From NCBI RefSeq assembly GCF_000503215.1, contig NZ_AYTD01000013.1, forward strand, positions 734,009-798,008: a stretch of 64,000 nt of DNA, given 5' to 3'. This document shows positions 27,101-38,392 of this stretch, piece after piece. The notes beneath the pieces were generated by a model, which had not been told where the DNA came from, did no database searches, and was given only the letters and a program-made list of their open reading frames with translations. Position numbers and translations under genes: made by a program. This DNA is from Pseudomonas canadensis. GTDB taxonomy: Bacteria; Pseudomonadota; Gammaproteobacteria; Pseudomonadales; Pseudomonadaceae. Within the stretch, counting starts at the first letter, position 1. Every line of letters starts with the position of its first letter.

Positions 27101-30100
27101 GCCGTCGATGCCGTTGGTGAACAGTCCGGTGTTGACCGTGGCCAGACCTTGGCTTTTGAGCAGGCCGTTAGTGTTCTCAAGGCTGGTACTGGTCACTGTG
27201 AGGTTTTGGCCGCTTTCGACGGTGCCACCTTGGTTGATTAGCGCCGCTGCGCTCGCAAGGGTCAGCGGTCCTGCGCTGGAAATCTTGCCGCGGGTGTTGT
27301 CGATGCGCTGGCCTGCCAGCGCCATCGAGCCTTCGCTGGTGAGCTTGCCGCCGGTGTTGTCCAGGCCTGCCTTCAGTTGAAGTGCCAAAGCACGCTGAGC
27401 GCCAACAGTGCCATCGGTGTTATCTACAGCAGTGCCGGTAAGCCGGGCGTCCTGGGCAAAGATCAAACCTTTGGCCTGATTGATCACCTCGGCCATCGCC
27501 AATTCCAGCCCAGTACCGGCCAACAACTTGCCGCCACTGTTATTTAGACGCGTGCCGCTGAACTCGATGTTCTGCTGGCTGGAGATTTCCCCGCTGCGGT
27601 TGTCGGTGCTGCCGACCTTGAGTTTCAGCACTTTTGTCGCGGCGAGCAGGCCGCCGTTTTGGTTATCCAACGTGTCAGCGTTGAGGCTCAGATTGCCCTG
27701 GGCGACCCACTGACCGCCCTGCTGATTGAGCACACCAACCGTGGCGTCCAGATCATCCTGGCTGGCGATGCGCCCCTTGGCGTTTTCGACGGTATCGAGG
27801 GTCAGGCGTACCGGGCCCATCGCGCTGGTCAGGCCGTTCTGGTTGTTCAAAGACTGGCCGGCAAGTGCCAGCGCCTGCTTGCTGTTAAGCACGCCTTCGC
27901 GGTTGTCGAGTTGGCTGACGCGCAGGTTCAGGCCCTGATTGGCGCGCACCGCGCCGCCACGGTTGTCCAAGCTATTGCTGCGTAGCGTCAGCAGGTTCTG
28001 TCCGGACAGGCGACCGGCGCGGTTATCCACACTCCCCGCCTGGATGTCCATCACGCCTTTGGCGAGCACAGCGCCTTTGGCTTGGTTATCAAGCAGGCCG
28101 TCGACCTTCAGCGTCAGGCTGCCATCGGTCGCCAGGCTGCCGGACTGGCTGTTATCCAAGCTGGCCGCGGTCACGTTCAAACGCTGGCCGGCGCCCAAGG
28201 TGCCGCCTTGGTTGGACAGCGCGCCGGTGGTGGTCAGGTCGAGGCTGATGTCGCCCATCACATGACCGTCGTTGCGGTTGTTCAGGGTCATCGCGTTGAC
28301 CACTGTGGCGCCGCTGCTGGAAACTTCGCCGTCGTCGTTAAGCAGGTCGGCCCCCAACGTTAACGCGAGGTCTTTGGAACTGCTGAATACGCCGCTGGTG
28401 TTATCCAGCCGTTCTGCTTGAGCAGTCAGGCCTGCCGCAGCAATGACGCCCTTGAGGTTGATCAGCGCTTGGTCGACTTTGAGGGTCAGCGCCTGATCGC
28501 TGAGCACATGGCCGTCGCTGTTATCCAGACTTTGCGCGGCCAGGACGAAGCTACGCTCGCTGGAAATCTCGCCGTGCTGGTTGGCGACGGAGGCGAGGTT
28601 TTTCAACAGCAATTGCCCCGGCGCGTGGATCAGGCCACCGGCGTTATTGAGCGCGCCGAGGTTCATGTCCAGGCTTAAATCGCTGGTGCTGTAGAGCTGA
28701 CCACCGTTGCGCTGATCCAGGCCGGTGAGGCTGGCGGTCAGTGCCTTGTTACTGGCGATATGGCCGTCAAAACGGTTATCCACCTGCCCTGCCGTCAGCT
28801 CCAGGAGATCGGCACTGGTCAGGCGCCCGCCGCTTTGGTTATTCAATGCACCGGTCGTGATGCGCACAGCGCCGTCGCCGATTATTTTGCCGCCGCTGTT
28901 GTCGATACTGGCGCTGCTCACGGTCAACGCCATCGCGCTAAGCAGTTCGCCGTTGCGGTTGCTCAGAACGCCGTTGGCGGTCAGATTCAACGCCGCGCCG
29001 CTGCTGAGGCGGCCGCCATCGTTGTTCAGTGTGCCTGTTTGCAGGGTCAGACGCTTGTCACTGCGCACGGTGCCTTGCTGGTTGTTCAGTTGGTCGAGTT
29101 CCAGACTCAGTGCGCCGTTCGCCAGAAGGCGACCTTTGAGGCTGTTGTCGAACTGCCTGCCGTTAAACGACAGGTCGGAGAGGCTGGACACTTCGCCGCC
29201 TTGGTTGTTCAGGCGATCAACTTTCATCACCAGCGACTGGCGTGCATTGAGCAAGCCACCCTCGCGGTTATCCAGTTGCGTGCCGCTTACCTGCATCGGC
29301 CCGGCTGCCGTTACGCTGCCGCCACGGTTATCGAATTGACCCATCGCCAGGTCCGCCTGCTGACCGCTGACAAAACGGCCGCCACGGTTGATCGCGATAC
29401 CACGGGTGGTGACGTCAAGTAACCGGTCCCCTTGCAACAGCCCCTGGCTGTTATCCAGGCTCATACTGCTCAAGGTGGTGGTAGCACCGATGATTTCACC
29501 CTGGCGATTGTCCAGGGCCGTGTCGACGGACAGCGTCAGATCATCGCGGACTTTGAGCTTGCCTTCGGCGTTAACCAGGCTGTTTGCGTGCAGGTCCAAC
29601 CCCGTGGCGGCGACCAAGCCTTTGGTGTTGTCCAGCGCGTTGGCAACGCGCACCACAAGCCCCTGCTCGCTGAGCAACTTACCGCCCCGGTTGTCGAGGC
29701 TGCCGGCGGTAAACACCAGGGCCTGGGCACTGGAAATTTCCCCGCCCTGGTTATCGACACTGCTTAAATTGCTCAGTAGCAGTGCACCCGGCGCATGAAT
29801 CAAACCGCCTTGGTTATTCAGGTGACCGTGGTTCAGGTCCAGGTCGACACCCGCCTGGCTGTGGATATTGCCTTTGGCGCTGTTGTCCAGGCTTGCCGTG
29901 CTCACCCGCAATGGGCCGGTTGCGCTGAACAGTCCGGCCTGGTTCAGCAAGTGCGCGCTGATCAACGCGGTAAGGCGACCGTCGCTGGTCAGCTTCCCGC
30001 CACTGTTGTCCAAGCGCGTCGCGGTGATGTCCATCGCCTGCCCGGCGAACAGCGTGCCCTGGCGATTGTCGATCAGGCCCACGCTGTTGAGCGAGAGTAT

Positions 30101-33028
30101 CGCGTCGCCTTGCAGCAGGCCCTCGCGGTTATCCAGCGACGTACTGTTGACCGATGCCGTGCGCGCCAACAGCTTGCCACTGCGGTTATCCAATGCTCCG
30201 TCGATCTGCGCGATCAAGCCATCGCCGGCGCTGAGCGTGCCACCTTGGTTAGCCAGGCCGGCGGCGCGCACATCCAGGGTTTTAGCCGAGATCAAGCCTT
30301 GCGTGTTATCGAGTGCGTGGGCGATGCGCACGGTCAAACCCTGCTCGCTGAGGAGCTTGGCGTGGTGGTTATTCAGGGTGTCCGCGGCCAGGGTGAACGC
30401 CTGGGTGCTGGAAATTTCGCCGCCCTGGTTATCGACGCTGGCGAGGTTGCTCAGCAGTAATTGGCCAGGGGCGCTGATCGTGCCACCCTGGTTATTCAAA
30501 TGACCGTTATTAAGATTGAGGCGCACATCCCCCTGGCCGAAGAATCGACCATCGTTGTGCTGATCCAGACCACTGACGCCAGCATTCAGCATTTGGCCCG
30601 CGCTGATGCGGCCGCCCTCACTGTTATCCACTTGGCCGGCGTTCAAGTTGAATGCGCCATCACCGCGCAAGGTGCCACGCTGGTTATTCAACGGGCCACT
30701 CGATTGCACAGTGAGGTTATGGGCGACAAGCGTGCCTTGTTGGTTATCAAGGCGACCCAGGTTGAGGCGTGCATCACCTTTGGCGGCAAACAGACCTGTC
30801 TGGTTGAGCAATTGCCCGGTGATCGCCGCGACCAACGCGCCGTCGCTGGTGAGCGTGCCTGCGCTGTTGTCCAGGCGGGATGCATTGAGGGTAGCGGTTG
30901 CACCTGCCGCCAATGTCCCGCGCTGGTTGGACACCACACCGCTGTTGAGCACCAGGGCGCGATCACCTTGCAGGCGGCCGCGGTCGTTGTTCAATTCACC
31001 CGTGGTGGACGCGAGGTCGGTGGCCAGAAGCTCGCCGCTGCGATTGTCCAGCAGGCCTGCGGTATTCGCCGTCAGACGATTACGTGCGCTGAGCTTGCCG
31101 CCCTGGTTGTTCAGGTTGGCGGCGTTGATGTCGAGGTTTGACGCCGAAACCAGGCCCAAAGCATTGTTCATCGCGCCGGTGATACGCAGGGTCAGATCGT
31201 GGTCGCTGAGCACTTTACCCGCGCCGTTATCGAGGCGGTTGGCGGCCAAGAGGAATGACCGCGTGCTGGAGATTTCCCCTTGGCGGTTATCGACCGTATT
31301 GAGGTTATCAAGGGTCAATTGACCGCTGGCGTTGATCTGGCCGTTGCGGTTGTCCCAGTGCCCTTGGTTGAGGTTCAGCGTCAGTGAGTCTTGGCTGGTG
31401 AGCGAGCCTTTTTGGCTGTTGTCGAGGGCGCCACTATTGATCTGTACTGCCTGACGCGCAGCAATTCGGCCGCCCTGGTTATTGATCAAACCTGATGCGT
31501 TGAGGCTCAACGACTGCCCGGCCGACACCAGGCCTGCCACGTTATGCAACGCTACCAATTGCAGCGTGACCTGTGCCTGGCTCGACAGCTCGCCGCTGCG
31601 GTTGATCAATTGCCCGATACCCGCCGTCAGGTTGCCGGTGCTGGTGACCAATCCGCGTTGGCTGTTAAGCAGTTGATCCGCGTTGATTCTGAGGTTGCCT
31701 GCGCTGAGAATGCGGCCTTGGTTTTGGTTATCGAGTTGGGTGGCGGTCAGTTGGGCTGCCCGTTGGGCACTCAGGGTGCCGCCCTGATTGGCCAGCTCGC
31801 CCGTGTTGATGGTCAAGTCACGGCTGGCGATCACCGTCTTGCCAGTGTTGTCGATGCTGTGAGCTTTTAAGCGCACATCGCCTTGGCCATTGCGGGTGCT
31901 ATCTGCATTGACGCCCGCTTCGATAATCCCGTTATTGGTCAACCGCCCAGCGGCGTCCAGCGTGATGCTGTCCTTGGCTGCCAGGGTTTGCTGATTGGTC
32001 AGTGCGCCTTGGGTACTCACCGACAAGTCGGTCCCGGCATACACTGCGCCTTTGGCCTCTACACTGGCCGCTTTGACCGCCACTGCCGTACCGGCTGAGG
32101 TTTGTCCCATGACCACGTTACCCGCAGCGTCAATCTGGATATCGCCACCGGCAACCATGTCCCCGGACAGCTTTACGCCGACGCCTGCTTCGGTCCCAAC
32201 CAGCTTCACCGCCCCCACGTACATACCGCCCAACGCCGACGAGTCAATCGCCAGGTCCGGCGCCTTGCTGCCGTCCGCTGCACGCGCCGTGGCGTTCAAC
32301 GTGCGCGCATCCACATCGTTGCGCCCCGCCACGATGGTGAGTTTTTTCGCCTGGATCTGTGCATTGATGGTGGTGGCACGGGTGATGATTTCGAACTGGT
32401 CGACGTTGCTGGCGTTGAGGCCGGTGCCTTCAATGGACACGTTGCCCTTGTCCACCTGATAGCGGCTGATCTGGCCGTTTTCGATGACCGCCTTGCCCGT
32501 GGTGAGTGTGGCTTGTGGAGTGTTGATAAAACCGCAGCCGTTGCAGCTGATGCCGTAAGGGTTGGCCACGATCACATGGGCCGACTGCCCCGCCACTTCG
32601 GTGTAGCCACGCAGTTGGCTGGGGCTGCCGCCATTCACCTCATTGAGAATGACGCTGGCGGCGCTGCCATGGAAATTTGGGTTGCCGACGATAATTCCGC
32701 CGAGCTGGGTGGCCTGGGTGCGGTCGGTGGCATTGTTGAGGATGACCCCGTTGGCACCGACGTTGTAGTCGTGGAATTGGTTATGCGACAGCCCATTCGC
32801 GTTCGGCGCGGCAATATTCACGATCGGCACACCGTTGCCCGCTTGTCCGAGCGTGGTAGCCGGCCCACTCACCGCAATCCCGTCCGCCTGAGCCAGCAGC
32901 GGCTGCCAGAACATGGCGTTGGCCAGTACCAATGCCAACCCGCGCTTGGGCAAGCCCAGGAAGGTGGACCGGTTTTTTACGGCTGCAGAAGGCTGGCGCG
33001 CAAGGTAGGCGAACTGGCGAACATCCAT
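18092..33028 (-). CDS. cdiA: CdiA contact-dependent inhibition effector, filamentous haemagglutinin type
   Basis: 4,978 residues. An extended signal peptide (residues 1-50, [19 protein letters not shown]) is followed by the TPS transport domain to about residue 300, with SCNGCGF near 170. Dozens of ~20-residue FHA repeats (cores such as LDNSQG, LNNQGG) run to about residue 3,200. A conserved middle part follows ([16 protein letters not shown] near 3,790), then a second repeat block, a DUF637-like segment near 4,450 and a pretoxin region with KNATQYNYL near 4,640 in place of the VENN motif. The variable toxin starts at [12 protein letters not shown] near 4,838. The toxin has HGCDGC and DAKSS, consistent with a PD-(D/E)XK nuclease. 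Surface-displayed by CdiB, it is delivered into neighbours on contact. Confidence 0.95.
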   Translation of the reverse strand: MDVRQFAYLARQPSAAVKNRSTFLGLPKRGLALVLANAMFWQPLLAQADGIAVSGPATTLGQAGNGVPIVNIAAPNANGLSHNQFHDYNVGANGVILNNATDRTQATQLGGIIVGNPNFHGSAASVILNEVNGGSPSQLRGYTEVAGQSAHVIVANPYGISCNGCGFINTPQATLTTGKAVIENGQISRYQVDKGNVSIEGTGLNASNVDQFEIITRATTINAQIQAKKLTIVAGRNDVDARTLNATARAADGSKAPDLAIDSSALGGMYVGAVKLVGTEAGVGVKLSGDMVAGGDIQIDAAGNVVMGQTSAGTAVAVKAASVEAKGAVYAGTDLSVSTQGALTNQQTLAAKDSITLDAAGRLTNNGIIEAGVNADSTRNGQGDVRLKAHSIDNTGKTVIASRDLTINTGELANQGGTLSAQRAAQLTATQLDNQNQGRILSAGNLRINADQLLNSQRGLVTSTGNLTAGIGQLINRSGELSSQAQVTLQLVALHNVAGLVSAGQSLSLNASGLINNQGGRIAARQAVQINSGALDNSQKGSLTSQDSLTLNLNQGHWDNRNGQINASGQLTLDNLNTVDNRQGEISSTRSFLLAANRLDNGAGKVLSDHDLTLRITGAMNNALGLVSASNLDINAANLNNQGGKLSARNRLTANTAGLLDNRSGELLATDLASTTGELNNDRGRLQGDRALVLNSGVVSNQRGTLAAGATATLNASRLDNSAGTLTSDGALVAAITGQLLNQTGLFAAKGDARLNLGRLDNQQGTLVAHNLTVQSSGPLNNQRGTLRGDGAFNLNAGQVDNSEGGRISAGQMLNAGVSGLDQHNDGRFFGQGDVRLNLNNGHLNNQGGTISAPGQLLLSNLASVDNQGGEISSTQAFTLAADTLNNHHAKLLSEQGLTVRIAHALDNTQGLISAKTLDVRAAGLANQGGTLSAGDGLIAQIDGALDNRSGKLLARTASVNSTSLDNREGLLQGDAILSLNSVGLIDNRQGTLFAGQAMDITATRLDNSGGKLTSDGRLTALISAHLLNQAGLFSATGPLRVSTASLDNSAKGNIHSQAGVDLDLNHGHLNNQGGLIHAPGALLLSNLSSVDNQGGEISSAQALVFTAGSLDNRGGKLLSEQGLVVRVANALDNTKGLVAATGLDLHANSLVNAEGKLKVRDDLTLSVDTALDNRQGEIIGATTTLSSMSLDNSQGLLQGDRLLDVTTRGIAINRGGRFVSGQQADLAMGQFDNRGGSVTAAGPMQVSGTQLDNREGGLLNARQSLVMKVDRLNNQGGEVSSLSDLSFNGRQFDNSLKGRLLANGALSLELDQLNNQQGTVRSDKRLTLQTGTLNNDGGRLSSGAALNLTANGVLSNRNGELLSAMALTVSSASIDNSGGKIIGDGAVRITTGALNNQSGGRLTSADLLELTAGQVDNRFDGHIASNKALTASLTGLDQRNGGQLYSTSDLSLDMNLGALNNAGGLIHAPGQLLLKNLASVANQHGEISSERSFVLAAQSLDNSDGHVLSDQALTLKVDQALINLKGVIAAAGLTAQAERLDNTSGVFSSSKDLALTLGADLLNDDGEVSSSGATVVNAMTLNNRNDGHVMGDISLDLTTTGALSNQGGTLGAGQRLNVTAASLDNSQSGSLATDGSLTLKVDGLLDNQAKGAVLAKGVMDIQAGSVDNRAGRLSGQNLLTLRSNSLDNRGGAVRANQGLNLRVSQLDNREGVLNSKQALALAGQSLNNQNGLTSAMGPVRLTLDTVENAKGRIASQDDLDATVGVLNQQGGQWVAQGNLSLNADTLDNQNGGLLAATKVLKLKVGSTDNRSGEISSQQNIEFSGTRLNNSGGKLLAGTGLELAMAEVINQAKGLIFAQDARLTGTAVDNTDGTVGAQRALALQLKAGLDNTGGKLTSEGSMALAGQRIDNTRGKISSAGPLTLASAAALINQGGTVESGQNLTVTSTSLENTNGLLKSQGLATVNTGLFTNGIDGRVISADKLDLSATQLNNSGHIGSVGAMNASLTGLTQWGGAELVSTTQLNLDLHNGELVNAGVINAPLLTLDNLATINNQHGEISSQNAFTLVAKNLDNSNGKLISNQALTLRVDQLLANLKGHINAASLDARSTRLDNTEGLLSGRGDVTLSASEWFDNQRGSVIADGALLLTSAALDNRNGEIAGKALATINASKLDNQNGKLISTDALNLSGANLDNRNGLVGATKALKLDVATVDNRTGELTSNADVSVIGQQLNNSDKGMVFAGGTLNLAVDQLINRTLGELNGQRLILTGTSLDNNGGKLLSQESLKLDLAGDFDNSQGVLGSEDALAVKAHSLNNSKGSLSSANGLSVAVTDSLNNSEGKLLTDGGLTLQSANLGNRQGVISGKGPVAITTGELNNQTGRLNSGDTLALTTAQLNNGGSIGSAKALTASVTGLDQQGGKLFSNAGLSLDLNNGHLNNRGGLINAIGPLALNNLNSVNNQDGEISSAQAFTLAAQSLDNSNGKLLSNQALTLRVNQALANLKGLIGAASLDAHAGSVDNRGGTLNSRSDLQLTSDGLLNNQDQGLISAKQSLNLNAASLHTGNGGEVSAKGVLTANLNALALAGGRVVGEQGMTLDLNNSDLDNRNGLLLTNGPLTLKNLRDLNNQGGEISSQQSFALTARNLDNSAGKLISSQVLTVNASTMNNSARGLLSGWQGLNVRGDNLDNRDNGTLSSRSGAIDVRLSGALQNNNEGALVSQGRLGVSAASLDNSGKGVLSSGDGQTLTVAGALTNVDGGLIESGTTLDLQAATLTNQSTINAQQAMTVTGTDLNNNGGTLATNGRLTLNLLGTLNNSGGSIASSGPLLLQRAMQVNNDAKGKIISQSLLTLFSGGLNNSGSGTLAGKDRVAITSTGIVQNNSDGLIYSQDADVQLTAVGLNNAKGKVQGQTGLGLNISDDLNNQGGTLQAHRLDLNANRLDNQSGFIAAQTGDAVVNANYFANANGGVYATGLMRVSGVQLDNSAGQIAGRAVELSASGALINRSGVIESDNTLSVTGGSVDNQGGQLRALGRSGKTNFQLGGAFDNRNGRLETSNADLTLNAGGFLNQGGSLLHGGTGTFDIATANLINAGGNLVTRGGLTLAADSWTNSSVIQAGRLTVNVNTLNQTASGQLLASDSLTGNGGNWNNDGLIASDGTANLTLAGSYGGNGRYSSLGNLGLSAAQITVNETASVAGGGASQLTTGGQLLNRGRLTSSGDLRINAGSIVNTGTLGASQNLVLTAQSLLNDHAASGVGARGFLFSGQDSTFNLGSLTNNYSDIYSLGNLTVAGVAGGTQAQSVRNVSASIESMGDLRIAANDVVNEREKFKLNQQLTSVGVGIRCTQHCSGGWSDRRPAVTLSRTVSSVLEIDSPSATLSAGRNMVVTGQNFTNRYSVVSAANDLSITGENILNQAATGGSGSQSQEYSGITKISKGQYNQMVAAVQAYNRAHPQGSPVDEAAFAALMARFSPSLFPGINQPIAVQGGTQVVAPAIIQAGGNAALTASKSINNINVIKTALAVGGRSLDTGVGANKTQVVVLNAQLPPDLAQQQVNPLTLPGFGLPSGQNGLFRLSGQSGTTGQAGVGNQDWTLSSASLDPTQRQQALPDTHARVIEVGGAAQITTSTRQVAVAAREAGLLNAVASAIDTGGVGSADVQTRLPGRTNGADITRVDGIDARNPAGASQPAVDGSRPGIDLPAVTPGDRVVHTSPDGALPDLSVPGLSTNARSTDVAAIAAPQTQLPGLTPAAQDVLAGGHVQPPAVSPPTALAGQTISRVQGLPDSRAVSQPHKYLIETNPVLTDLKQFMSSDYLLQGLGYNPDESWKRLGDGLYEQRLVQQAVQARTGQRFIDGQTTDEKLFKYLMDNAISSKQQLNLSMGVSLTSQQVAALTHDIVWLEEHEVNGEKVLVPVLYLAQANNRLAPTGALIAGNDLNLIAGENLVNAGTLRATNNLSAKAANDVTNSGLIEAGNRLDLLAGNNIVNKAGGIIKGRDVTLTAINGDVINERSVTGWDDKGAGYSQHRDYVDSAARVEAANDLGISAGRDFASVGGGLQSGRDMTIVAGRDASLVAAEERNAMDMGKRLQTSSATQHGSDVDAGRDVNVKAGRDIAAIASQIDAKRDINMSAGGDLILASAADEEHSSRKSKKEKRQEDHVSQVSTALSAGGDVSLSAGKDLAMIASRITAGDEAYLVAGGKLALLSAEDSDYSLYDMKKKGSWGTKKTQRDEVTKVTNIGSEIKTGGDLTIQSQGDQKYQAAKLESGNDLTIASGGSVTFEGVKDLHQESHEKSNNNAFWMSSKGKGNTDETVRQTQMAAAGAIAIKAVDGLKIDVTQVNQQTVSQSIDAMVKADPQLAWIKEAEKRGDVDWHQVKEIHDSFKYSNSGLGPASQIIIAIVMAAVVGPMAAAAAGGGVTGAAVGAVASSAATNASVSVVNNRGNLGAVFKDVTSSDAMKGYVISGVTAGLTKGLFDGWTGTQTNLNTGAVISSPALNTWTGVGQFAANQALQNGTSTLLSKALGQGGDFGDALKGALFNTLAAASFNAIGDYTHGVLTEGYPPKIVVHAMVGGLLSKATGGDFRTGALAAGINEALVVHLDSLVKGDKTLLSMSSQIVGVLAAASQKDADAKSIEKGGWVAKNATQYNYLGDHQKAQREKELAESSDSLDRLRINTKWELIDAGQDASFAGGAVVGVPEGLLDTVKGILEAASSPMETFRALKSVVQSGDVLGNVSDAMKQSYIQRIDNLEAEYERAGASGSFNAGRETGKLISEVAALATGVGGALKGGALLVEKVAAKVVKVELKVAKGPVQVIPDAISPPKLSPVEDLFGQTFESIPLSHLPNWKTGSLVNDGVLGEQLALQTLNGKTGLNFKPLQNGSNHGCDGCAVAINGDTITVVVMDAKSSVNGVSKAGTPHGDPATRLRGWLGNSSIADSDPALRDALRAALRSENVKVQGVTVKVGVPAPGKTGVAEFKVEPWSKK

Positions 33029-33061
33029 GTCATGTCTCGATGCCCAAAGGGCGGTAAAAAT

Positions 33062-34786
33062 TTAAAGGAAGAAATCCATGCGGAAATAGATCGGCGCTTC
33101 ACGTTCCGTGATCGGGTCCGGTCGTTCCAAAGAGTGTGCAAAGGTCACCGTGGCCGCGACGTTCTTGCCGCGTGCAAACAGTTCCAGGGAATTGCTGCTC
33201 ATGCGCCCATGCTGCTCGGCGTTGTAGCGACCATGGCGGATCACGCCCTGGTCGTAGCCGAGGCTGGTGCCGTATTCGGCCAGCACGGGTTGCAGCCAGG
33301 CCCAAGTCACCGGGCGGCTCCAGCGCAGGTCGTTGCGCCAATAGCCGCCGCTGTCGCCGGAGAGCATCTGATCCTTATAACCACGAATCGATGACTGCCC
33401 GCCCAGGCTTATGCGCTGGGGGCTGAACAGCACGTCCTCACTGCGCTGGCCGGTCATCAGGCTGCTGAAGCTCAACGACTCGCCCCACAGCTTGAACGGG
33501 TACAGGTAGCTCACGGTTGCGGTGTATTTGCGGTAGCGCGCATCAGCCTGACCCGGCCGTGGGTTGTGATTAGCCTGGGCGTCGAAGGCGCCAATGCCGT
33601 CCTGCATGCCCAGGTCGATGTTAAGGAATGACTCGCCAATGCGCCGACCGTGGTTGATGCCGAACTGCGCTTCGCTGAGACGGTTGCTGCTCAGGGCCAG
33701 CTTGCTGTCTTCGATGAAATTATTGGTACGCAGGTAAGCCACGCCAGTGCTGAGGGAGGTTTTGCTCAGCGCGTCACGGTGAATGACTCGCTCCAGGCGC
33801 AACTGGTGGCTCTGGCTGTCGCCCGACTGCTTGAAGTTGAAGTTGTTGGCCTGGGCCAGGGAGCGGTATTCGGACTCGCTGTAGCTGTAATTGAGGTTCC
33901 ACCAGCCAAACGGCAGGTTGTAATTGAGCATCGAGTTACGCGAGGTTTTCTGGTGGTCGCTGACGGCATCATGACCGCCACGCAGGGAAAGCTGGTCGGC
34001 AAGGCCAAGCGGGTTATCCCAATCGAGACTGGCGCCCCATTGCTGCTCACCAGTGCTGCGCTGACCGCCGTTATGGCGTGACAGTCCAACGCGCCAGGGT
34101 TTTTGCGGGGTGTTTTTGACCAGTACATCGCTGCCGCCCACTTCTTTACCCGGCGCCAACTCCATCTGAGCCTGATTCGACGGCAGGCGGTTCAACTGAT
34201 CGACCATCTGCTCAATTTCGCGCAGGTTAAGCAATTCACCCGGTTTACCTGGAAAGCTCATCCCGAGTTGGCGGTCGGTGATGCCGCTGCCCTGCGCGCC
34301 CTTCAACTCTTCCAGCCGGCCTTCGACTACTTGGATCTTGAGCACGCCACTGGAGAGGTCCTGTTGGAGCAAGTAGGCACGGCTGGTAACCAGCCCTTTG
34401 GCCAGGTAGCGGTCAGTGATGACCTTGAGCACCTCATTGAGTTGCGGCACCCCCAGGCACTGGCCAATGTAGGGCTGGATCAGCGCTTGGCGTTCGCGTT
34501 CAGAGAGCGCGTCGGCACCGGAAACTTCGAGGGTCTTGATGGGAAAGCAACGAGTGTCGACGGGGGCCGTTGGCGCAGTGGGCGCGACGGTTTTCCCTGG
34601 CAGGTCCTTGAGCTCTTCGAGACGACGCTGCTGCTCTTCGAGCAAACGGTCCTGACGGTCACGAATCAGATCGGTGATGCCCGGCGTGCTCTGCGGGGGG
34701 GCGGCTTGAGCCAATCCGGCTGCGCTCAGGCAAAAAAAAGCGGACAGCAGGCCGAGCCCGGTCCGGCGTAACAAACGCCACATCAA
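33062..34786 (-). CDS. cdiB: CdiB outer-membrane two-partner secretion transporter
   Basis: 574 residues with signal peptide (LLSAFFCLSAAGLAQA). A Gln/Arg/Glu-rich segment (RDRQDRLLEEQQRRLEELK) is the plug helix and linker. Two POTRA domains occupy about residues 75-230, and a 16-strand beta-barrel follows. The conserved loop motif SIRGYKDQ near residue 465 and a terminal Phe-containing strand (YFRMDFFL) are typical of FhaC/ShlB/CdiB proteins. It exports CdiA through its TPS domain. The gene precedes cdiA by 33 bases, giving the order cdiB-cdiA-cdiI found in pseudomonads and Burkholderia. Confidence 0.95.
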   Translation of the reverse strand: MMWRLLRRTGLGLLSAFFCLSAAGLAQAAPPQSTPGITDLIRDRQDRLLEEQQRRLEELKDLPGKTVAPTAPTAPVDTRCFPIKTLEVSGADALSERERQALIQPYIGQCLGVPQLNEVLKVITDRYLAKGLVTSRAYLLQQDLSSGVLKIQVVEGRLEELKGAQGSGITDRQLGMSFPGKPGELLNLREIEQMVDQLNRLPSNQAQMELAPGKEVGGSDVLVKNTPQKPWRVGLSRHNGGQRSTGEQQWGASLDWDNPLGLADQLSLRGGHDAVSDHQKTSRNSMLNYNLPFGWWNLNYSYSESEYRSLAQANNFNFKQSGDSQSHQLRLERVIHRDALSKTSLSTGVAYLRTNNFIEDSKLALSSNRLSEAQFGINHGRRIGESFLNIDLGMQDGIGAFDAQANHNPRPGQADARYRKYTATVSYLYPFKLWGESLSFSSLMTGQRSEDVLFSPQRISLGGQSSIRGYKDQMLSGDSGGYWRNDLRWSRPVTWAWLQPVLAEYGTSLGYDQGVIRHGRYNAEQHGRMSSNSLELFARGKNVAATVTFAHSLERPDPITEREAPIYFRMDFFL

Positions 34787-34888
34787 TAGATCCCTCTATA
34801 TGGCACAGAGCCATCAACGAGCGGCGATCATAGGGTGGCGATATAGTGGCGTCAATTAAATGTATGGATTTGTTTCAACATCGATACA

Positions 34889-35213
34889 GAGACGGCTGAA
34901 TGCTGGCCGCGCTGTAGGTTTGATCACCCTGGAGAAATCCAAGGCAAAAAAAAGCCTGCATCTCTGCAGGCTTTTTTTATGTCGCTATCTGGCTCCACGA
35001 CCTGGACTCAAGGACCCAATGATTAACAATCACGCGCTAGCTGTTAGGCGCACAGGGGCCAAGAAGAAATGTGGTGCAGAAATAGATTAGCAGCAAAGCG
35101 TGGATCGCATGAATGCTTCACGTCAGGAAATTTAGTCGGGTTGGGGTGGCTTGGCAAATCAATGAGCTGTAGGAAAAGGAGGCGCCCTCTGTCAGCTACT
35201 GAGCAACCTTCAT
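34889..35213. repeat. tRNA-Asn-derived remnant and island-end repeat (copy B)
   Basis: Bases 34935-35009 are identical over 75 bp to 46586-46660, covering the tRNA terminator hairpin (AAAAGCCTGCATCTCTGCAG) and the CCA end, acceptor strand and start of the T-arm of tRNA-Asn. The anticodon part continues in decayed form to about 35050. From there to 35213 the sequence matches copy A at 15319-15491. It divides the CDI island from the restriction island. Confidence 0.9.
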
Positions 35214-35570
35214 GCCTCACCTAACTTCCTGACCAATGTACCTGCCATTAGCTTCAACGTTTCATAAGGAGTCAGGGAAGTTTACAGAGGGGGTCATTTG
35301 GTCGAAGTCTACGGAGATGCTTTTCAGGGGTGTGCCGCGCAGTTTGTACTTGGCGATGGCCATGACTGAACCAGAGGAAAAAGCTGATCGATTCAGGTTG
35401 ATGAACGACCTCGGCATCAATGATACTGGACGCCACAATGGCTATGGCGAAAGTCTTTGATCAGAATCGAGGAATTCGTTGCGCTTAGAATACGGTTCAA
35501 CAATGTGGGTTGGAGCTCGATGGCTGGATGCTTCAAAAAAACACACCCAGCCAAAACCCAAAGTTATGAC
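35214..35570. other. Gene-free stretch beyond the defence operon
   Basis: Short frames exist in both directions, none with a convincing ribosome site or recognisable product. It lies between copy B of the island-end repeat and the stop codon of the AIPR gene, and probably contains the 3' end of that operon's message. No clear terminator was seen. Confidence 0.4.
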
Positions 35571-37379
35571 TCAGGAAATCTCAGGAATATCGATTTCGTG
35601 CTCCGAGTACGCAAAATCTCTGACCTGCGACCAACACTCGAGCTTTTTGGCCCATTCAGAAATCATCTTCCCTCCAGAGCCGCGATGAAGCGCGTCGTTA
35701 ACTTCATGAGACCAAACAGCTAATTGGCGTTGTAATTCAGGCGAGATCGCTTGGGATTGCCAAACGCGGGAAAAATCGAATTTGTCCCCGAGTTTAAGTG
35801 CGAGAACGGAGATAGTGTAAACAGTAATATTGCCTTGGAATGCCGGAAACAGAGGTCTAATAACCTTCTGTGCAGATTTAAAAAGAATAGCTTTCGCAAT
35901 CATTTCCTTGAACTGACTCTGATCCGGAATTACATCAGCTCCAGAAATCTCACGTTCGCCCAACTGGTCCATGAAGGCTTGGAAGTTCTTCTGGCTGCCC
36001 AAGCCTACGATGTGAGGTTTTTGCTCCCAAGTGAATAAAAACTTCGCTAAATCTGGCTTCGTGATTTTGCGGTAGGTAGGAATAGCTGTTTGGAGCTTTT
36101 TCTTTTGAACAACCGTCGATGCTTCTTTTTCAAGCATCACCTTGTAACTGCCGGCAGACCGCTCGTAGAACCACCGCCCCACTCCGTCCGGGCAGTAAGT
36201 GCGCATAGAGAGCTTCTCGAGCTCACGGTGAAATGGCTTATTCGCAGACAAATCAGACTGTTTTACAACGTTCTGACTATTGGCATAACGGGAGATATTC
36301 GTGATCAGTTCCTCGTCACTACCGTCAGTATTTCGAAGCACAATAATTTTTGCAGGAACTCGAACCCTACTGAGATCTATATCAGGATTTTTTTTCTTGG
36401 CGAAATAGATAGAGGCTGTTGTTTGTCCTCCGTTGACGATTTGCATACCTTGAAGCCACAAAATACCCATCGAGCCATCAGCCGTACGATCCAGCATGGC
36501 TGCGTCAGCTACAACCACAATGCCATTGTTGTAAGCCATGAATCGTTCCGGGTTGGTTCGCAAGCTGTCCCGGATTCCTTTGTTGACTCCTCGGCTGCCG
36601 ACCCCAAGAAATGAACGTACGTTAGCTTCAAGAATACGCGGCCCATATTTCTCGTAAAGAAAGCGTAGAGCCTCTCCTGGAATCGCCGTCAGGGCATAAT
36701 CGTATTCGTCTTCACCTGCCCCTGGCACCCATACGCTTGGTAGTGCAGTACCACAAAGATCCTGAAAATTGACTACCAATTCATCCCGAGGCCGGCCTTG
36801 CTGCCAATGGTTGAACAGGCGCTGAATATCCATAACTTCCAAGCGAACCTGCTTGCCCTCGACATCCTGTGGCGCATAGTTCCTTGTTTTTACCTGACCA
36901 TCGGTGATGACAAATATACGAATGCTATCCAGAGCTTTAAATATACGCTCAACCTCTGTAACAAGCGGATAAGCCTCGTTGGTTTCATCAAGCGCTTCCG
37001 AAAGTTTCCCTGTGGCACAAAATTTTAGAAAGTGCAGCCCTTGCTTCGCAGCTCTACCGATCTCAGGATCCGGAACATCTTCAATGTCCTCAAGCCCCTT
37101 GTATAAACTAACGAATAAATCCAATCGATCCGGGTTTCCCTGCTCATCGGTAGTATCCGAGACAGAATAGCCGCTGATTTTGACTTTATAATTCCCGACC
37201 TTAGCACCATAGTGGCAGACCGTAGGCTCAAAGGTTATTCCCTCGTCAGCCATATGCATCATGACATGCTCAGTAAATAAGGCCTCTGCGGGCACAGGAG
37301 CTTCCCCCGGTGCAACATCCTTCACAATTTCTTCCCGGATCGATGCCTGCGTGTCTCGCAGAAAATCTACAAGTTCCAT
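35571..37379 (-). CDS. AIPR family protein (abortive phage infection type)
   Basis: 602 residues from the ATG at 37379, which overlaps the stop of the preceding gene as TGATG; a TTG one codon upstream is not needed. The AIPR signature is clear: NVRSFLGVGSRGVNKGIRDS near residue 253, RFMAYNNGIVVV near 278, and MQIVNGGQTTASIYFA near 312. The family is named from abortive-infection phage resistance proteins and is common in restriction-modification-like islands. Its biochemical activity is not established, though a nuclease-associated role is suspected. It is the last of five tightly packed genes with the methyltransferase first. Confidence 0.9.
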   Translation of the reverse strand: MELVDFLRDTQASIREEIVKDVAPGEAPVPAEALFTEHVMMHMADEGITFEPTVCHYGAKVGNYKVKISGYSVSDTTDEQGNPDRLDLFVSLYKGLEDIEDVPDPEIGRAAKQGLHFLKFCATGKLSEALDETNEAYPLVTEVERIFKALDSIRIFVITDGQVKTRNYAPQDVEGKQVRLEVMDIQRLFNHWQQGRPRDELVVNFQDLCGTALPSVWVPGAGEDEYDYALTAIPGEALRFLYEKYGPRILEANVRSFLGVGSRGVNKGIRDSLRTNPERFMAYNNGIVVVADAAMLDRTADGSMGILWLQGMQIVNGGQTTASIYFAKKKNPDIDLSRVRVPAKIIVLRNTDGSDEELITNISRYANSQNVVKQSDLSANKPFHRELEKLSMRTYCPDGVGRWFYERSAGSYKVMLEKEASTVVQKKKLQTAIPTYRKITKPDLAKFLFTWEQKPHIVGLGSQKNFQAFMDQLGEREISGADVIPDQSQFKEMIAKAILFKSAQKVIRPLFPAFQGNITVYTISVLALKLGDKFDFSRVWQSQAISPELQRQLAVWSHEVNDALHRGSGGKMISEWAKKLECWSQVRDFAYSEHEIDIPEIS

Positions 37380-38392
37380 CAAAGCACTCCAAGTTGCTTG
37401 AGCACATCCGCCAAGGGATGGTTAATAGCCGGTATCAATGCCAGATCGAGCTCGTATTGTGCTCGACGAATGGCTGTTGGAACCTTGAAAGGAATCAGGC
37501 GAGGAAAGTCTCCATCGACAAGGAAAATCTTCATCTCATTCAGCAAAAATCTACGGCTGTAGTTCGCTGCCTGCATGTCCAAATAACCCGCGTGATAGAG
37601 CGCCTGCTCGAAAAGCCTAGTCGCGGCGAGATCAAGCACCAACTGAAAACGCAGATCTTCCACGATCTCGGGAAGCGACTTTCCCGAGCCCGTCAACACA
37701 AAACGAAGGGATGCAAGGAACAAGGGCGGGCATTGGGAATCATCGAGCTGGTCGAGAGAGGCAATCCTCACCGGAAAGCCCTCCGTTGCCATGGTGGACT
37801 TGACTTCTATCGCCCCCACACCGATTTGAAAGTCGTGCAGCCCATCGAGCGGCCCTTTCCATCCTTGCAAGGCAGAGTAAAGGAGAACACCCTCATCAAG
37901 CAGGTGCTGCAACAGGCAGAGTTCGCCCACAAGCCCCAATTCCGCTTCAGGCCCCAACCCTTCTCGTCCTTTTCGCATAAACTCCTGCCATCCGCGTACT
38001 CGTCCGAGCAGTCGCTGATAGACAAGCTCCTCAGTGCAACCATTGGCGGCGGCAATCAGCCCGTATACGTCGGAGACAACGGCCGCAAAAAGCTCCAGGC
38101 TACCCTCAGGTTGGCGGACAACCGCGAGCCATTGGTGGTCACCTGAAGCCTCACCTAGGTCGACCTTTTCAATGCGAAATCCCTGCCCTTGAGGCAACTG
38201 TGTGATAGGCGCTATTTTGCAGTTAGCGAAACCGACAAGGACAGCCTCCTCATTACCTGGCGCAAGTCGTGCTGCCTTGATCCTGATTGTTGCTATCTGA
38301 AACAGATCAATCGAGCGCCAACCCGGAGCCGATGCGTTGCCGGAGAGAGCCCGCCAGATACCAAGTAATTCGGAACTACTCAATGCCGCCAT
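37379..38392 (-). CDS. PD-(D/E)XK motif protein, DUF4420 family
   Basis: 337 residues from the ATG at 38392, which shares its A with the TAA stop of the Z1 gene (TAATG). A GTG 18 bases further upstream is an alternative. GLVGELCLLQHLL near residue 155 and GPLDGLHDFQIG followed by AIEVKST near 197 supply the conserved E, D and ExK of a PD-(D/E)XK nuclease fold. DUF4420 proteins travel with Z1 helicases in defence islands and are the likely DNA-cutting subunit here. Translation is coupled to both flanking genes, which suggests a complex with fixed proportions. Confidence 0.85.
   Translation of the reverse strand: MAALSSSELLGIWRALSGNASAPGWRSIDLFQIATIRIKAARLAPGNEEAVLVGFANCKIAPITQLPQGQGFRIEKVDLGEASGDHQWLAVVRQPEGSLELFAAVVSDVYGLIAAANGCTEELVYQRLLGRVRGWQEFMRKGREGLGPEAELGLVGELCLLQHLLDEGVLLYSALQGWKGPLDGLHDFQIGVGAIEVKSTMATEGFPVRIASLDQLDDSQCPPLFLASLRFVLTGSGKSLPEIVEDLRFQLVLDLAATRLFEQALYHAGYLDMQAANYSRRFLLNEMKIFLVDGDFPRLIPFKVPTAIRRAQYELDLALIPAINHPLADVLKQLGVL

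Noticed and set aside
23810..27241. A 1,143-residue open frame on the plus strand inside cdiA
   Set aside because: It is antisense to the FHA repeats. Repeated GC-rich codons with no antisense stops create long shadows, as at 20174-22057, and no ribosome site or domain is seen.
18400..33000. Array-like periodic repeats that could be taken for CRISPR or satellite DNA
   Set aside because: They encode the ~20-residue FHA repeats in one continuous frame and vary in sequence; there are no uniform direct repeats with unique spacers.
34860..35090. A 76-residue frame across the tRNA terminator and repeat B
   Set aside because: It reads through a terminator hairpin and a tRNA-derived sequence, so coding use is implausible.
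35236..35460. A 74-residue plus-strand frame next to the AIPR gene
   Set aside because: No recognisable domain and no convincing ribosome site; it lies in the decayed strip beside the island-end repeat.
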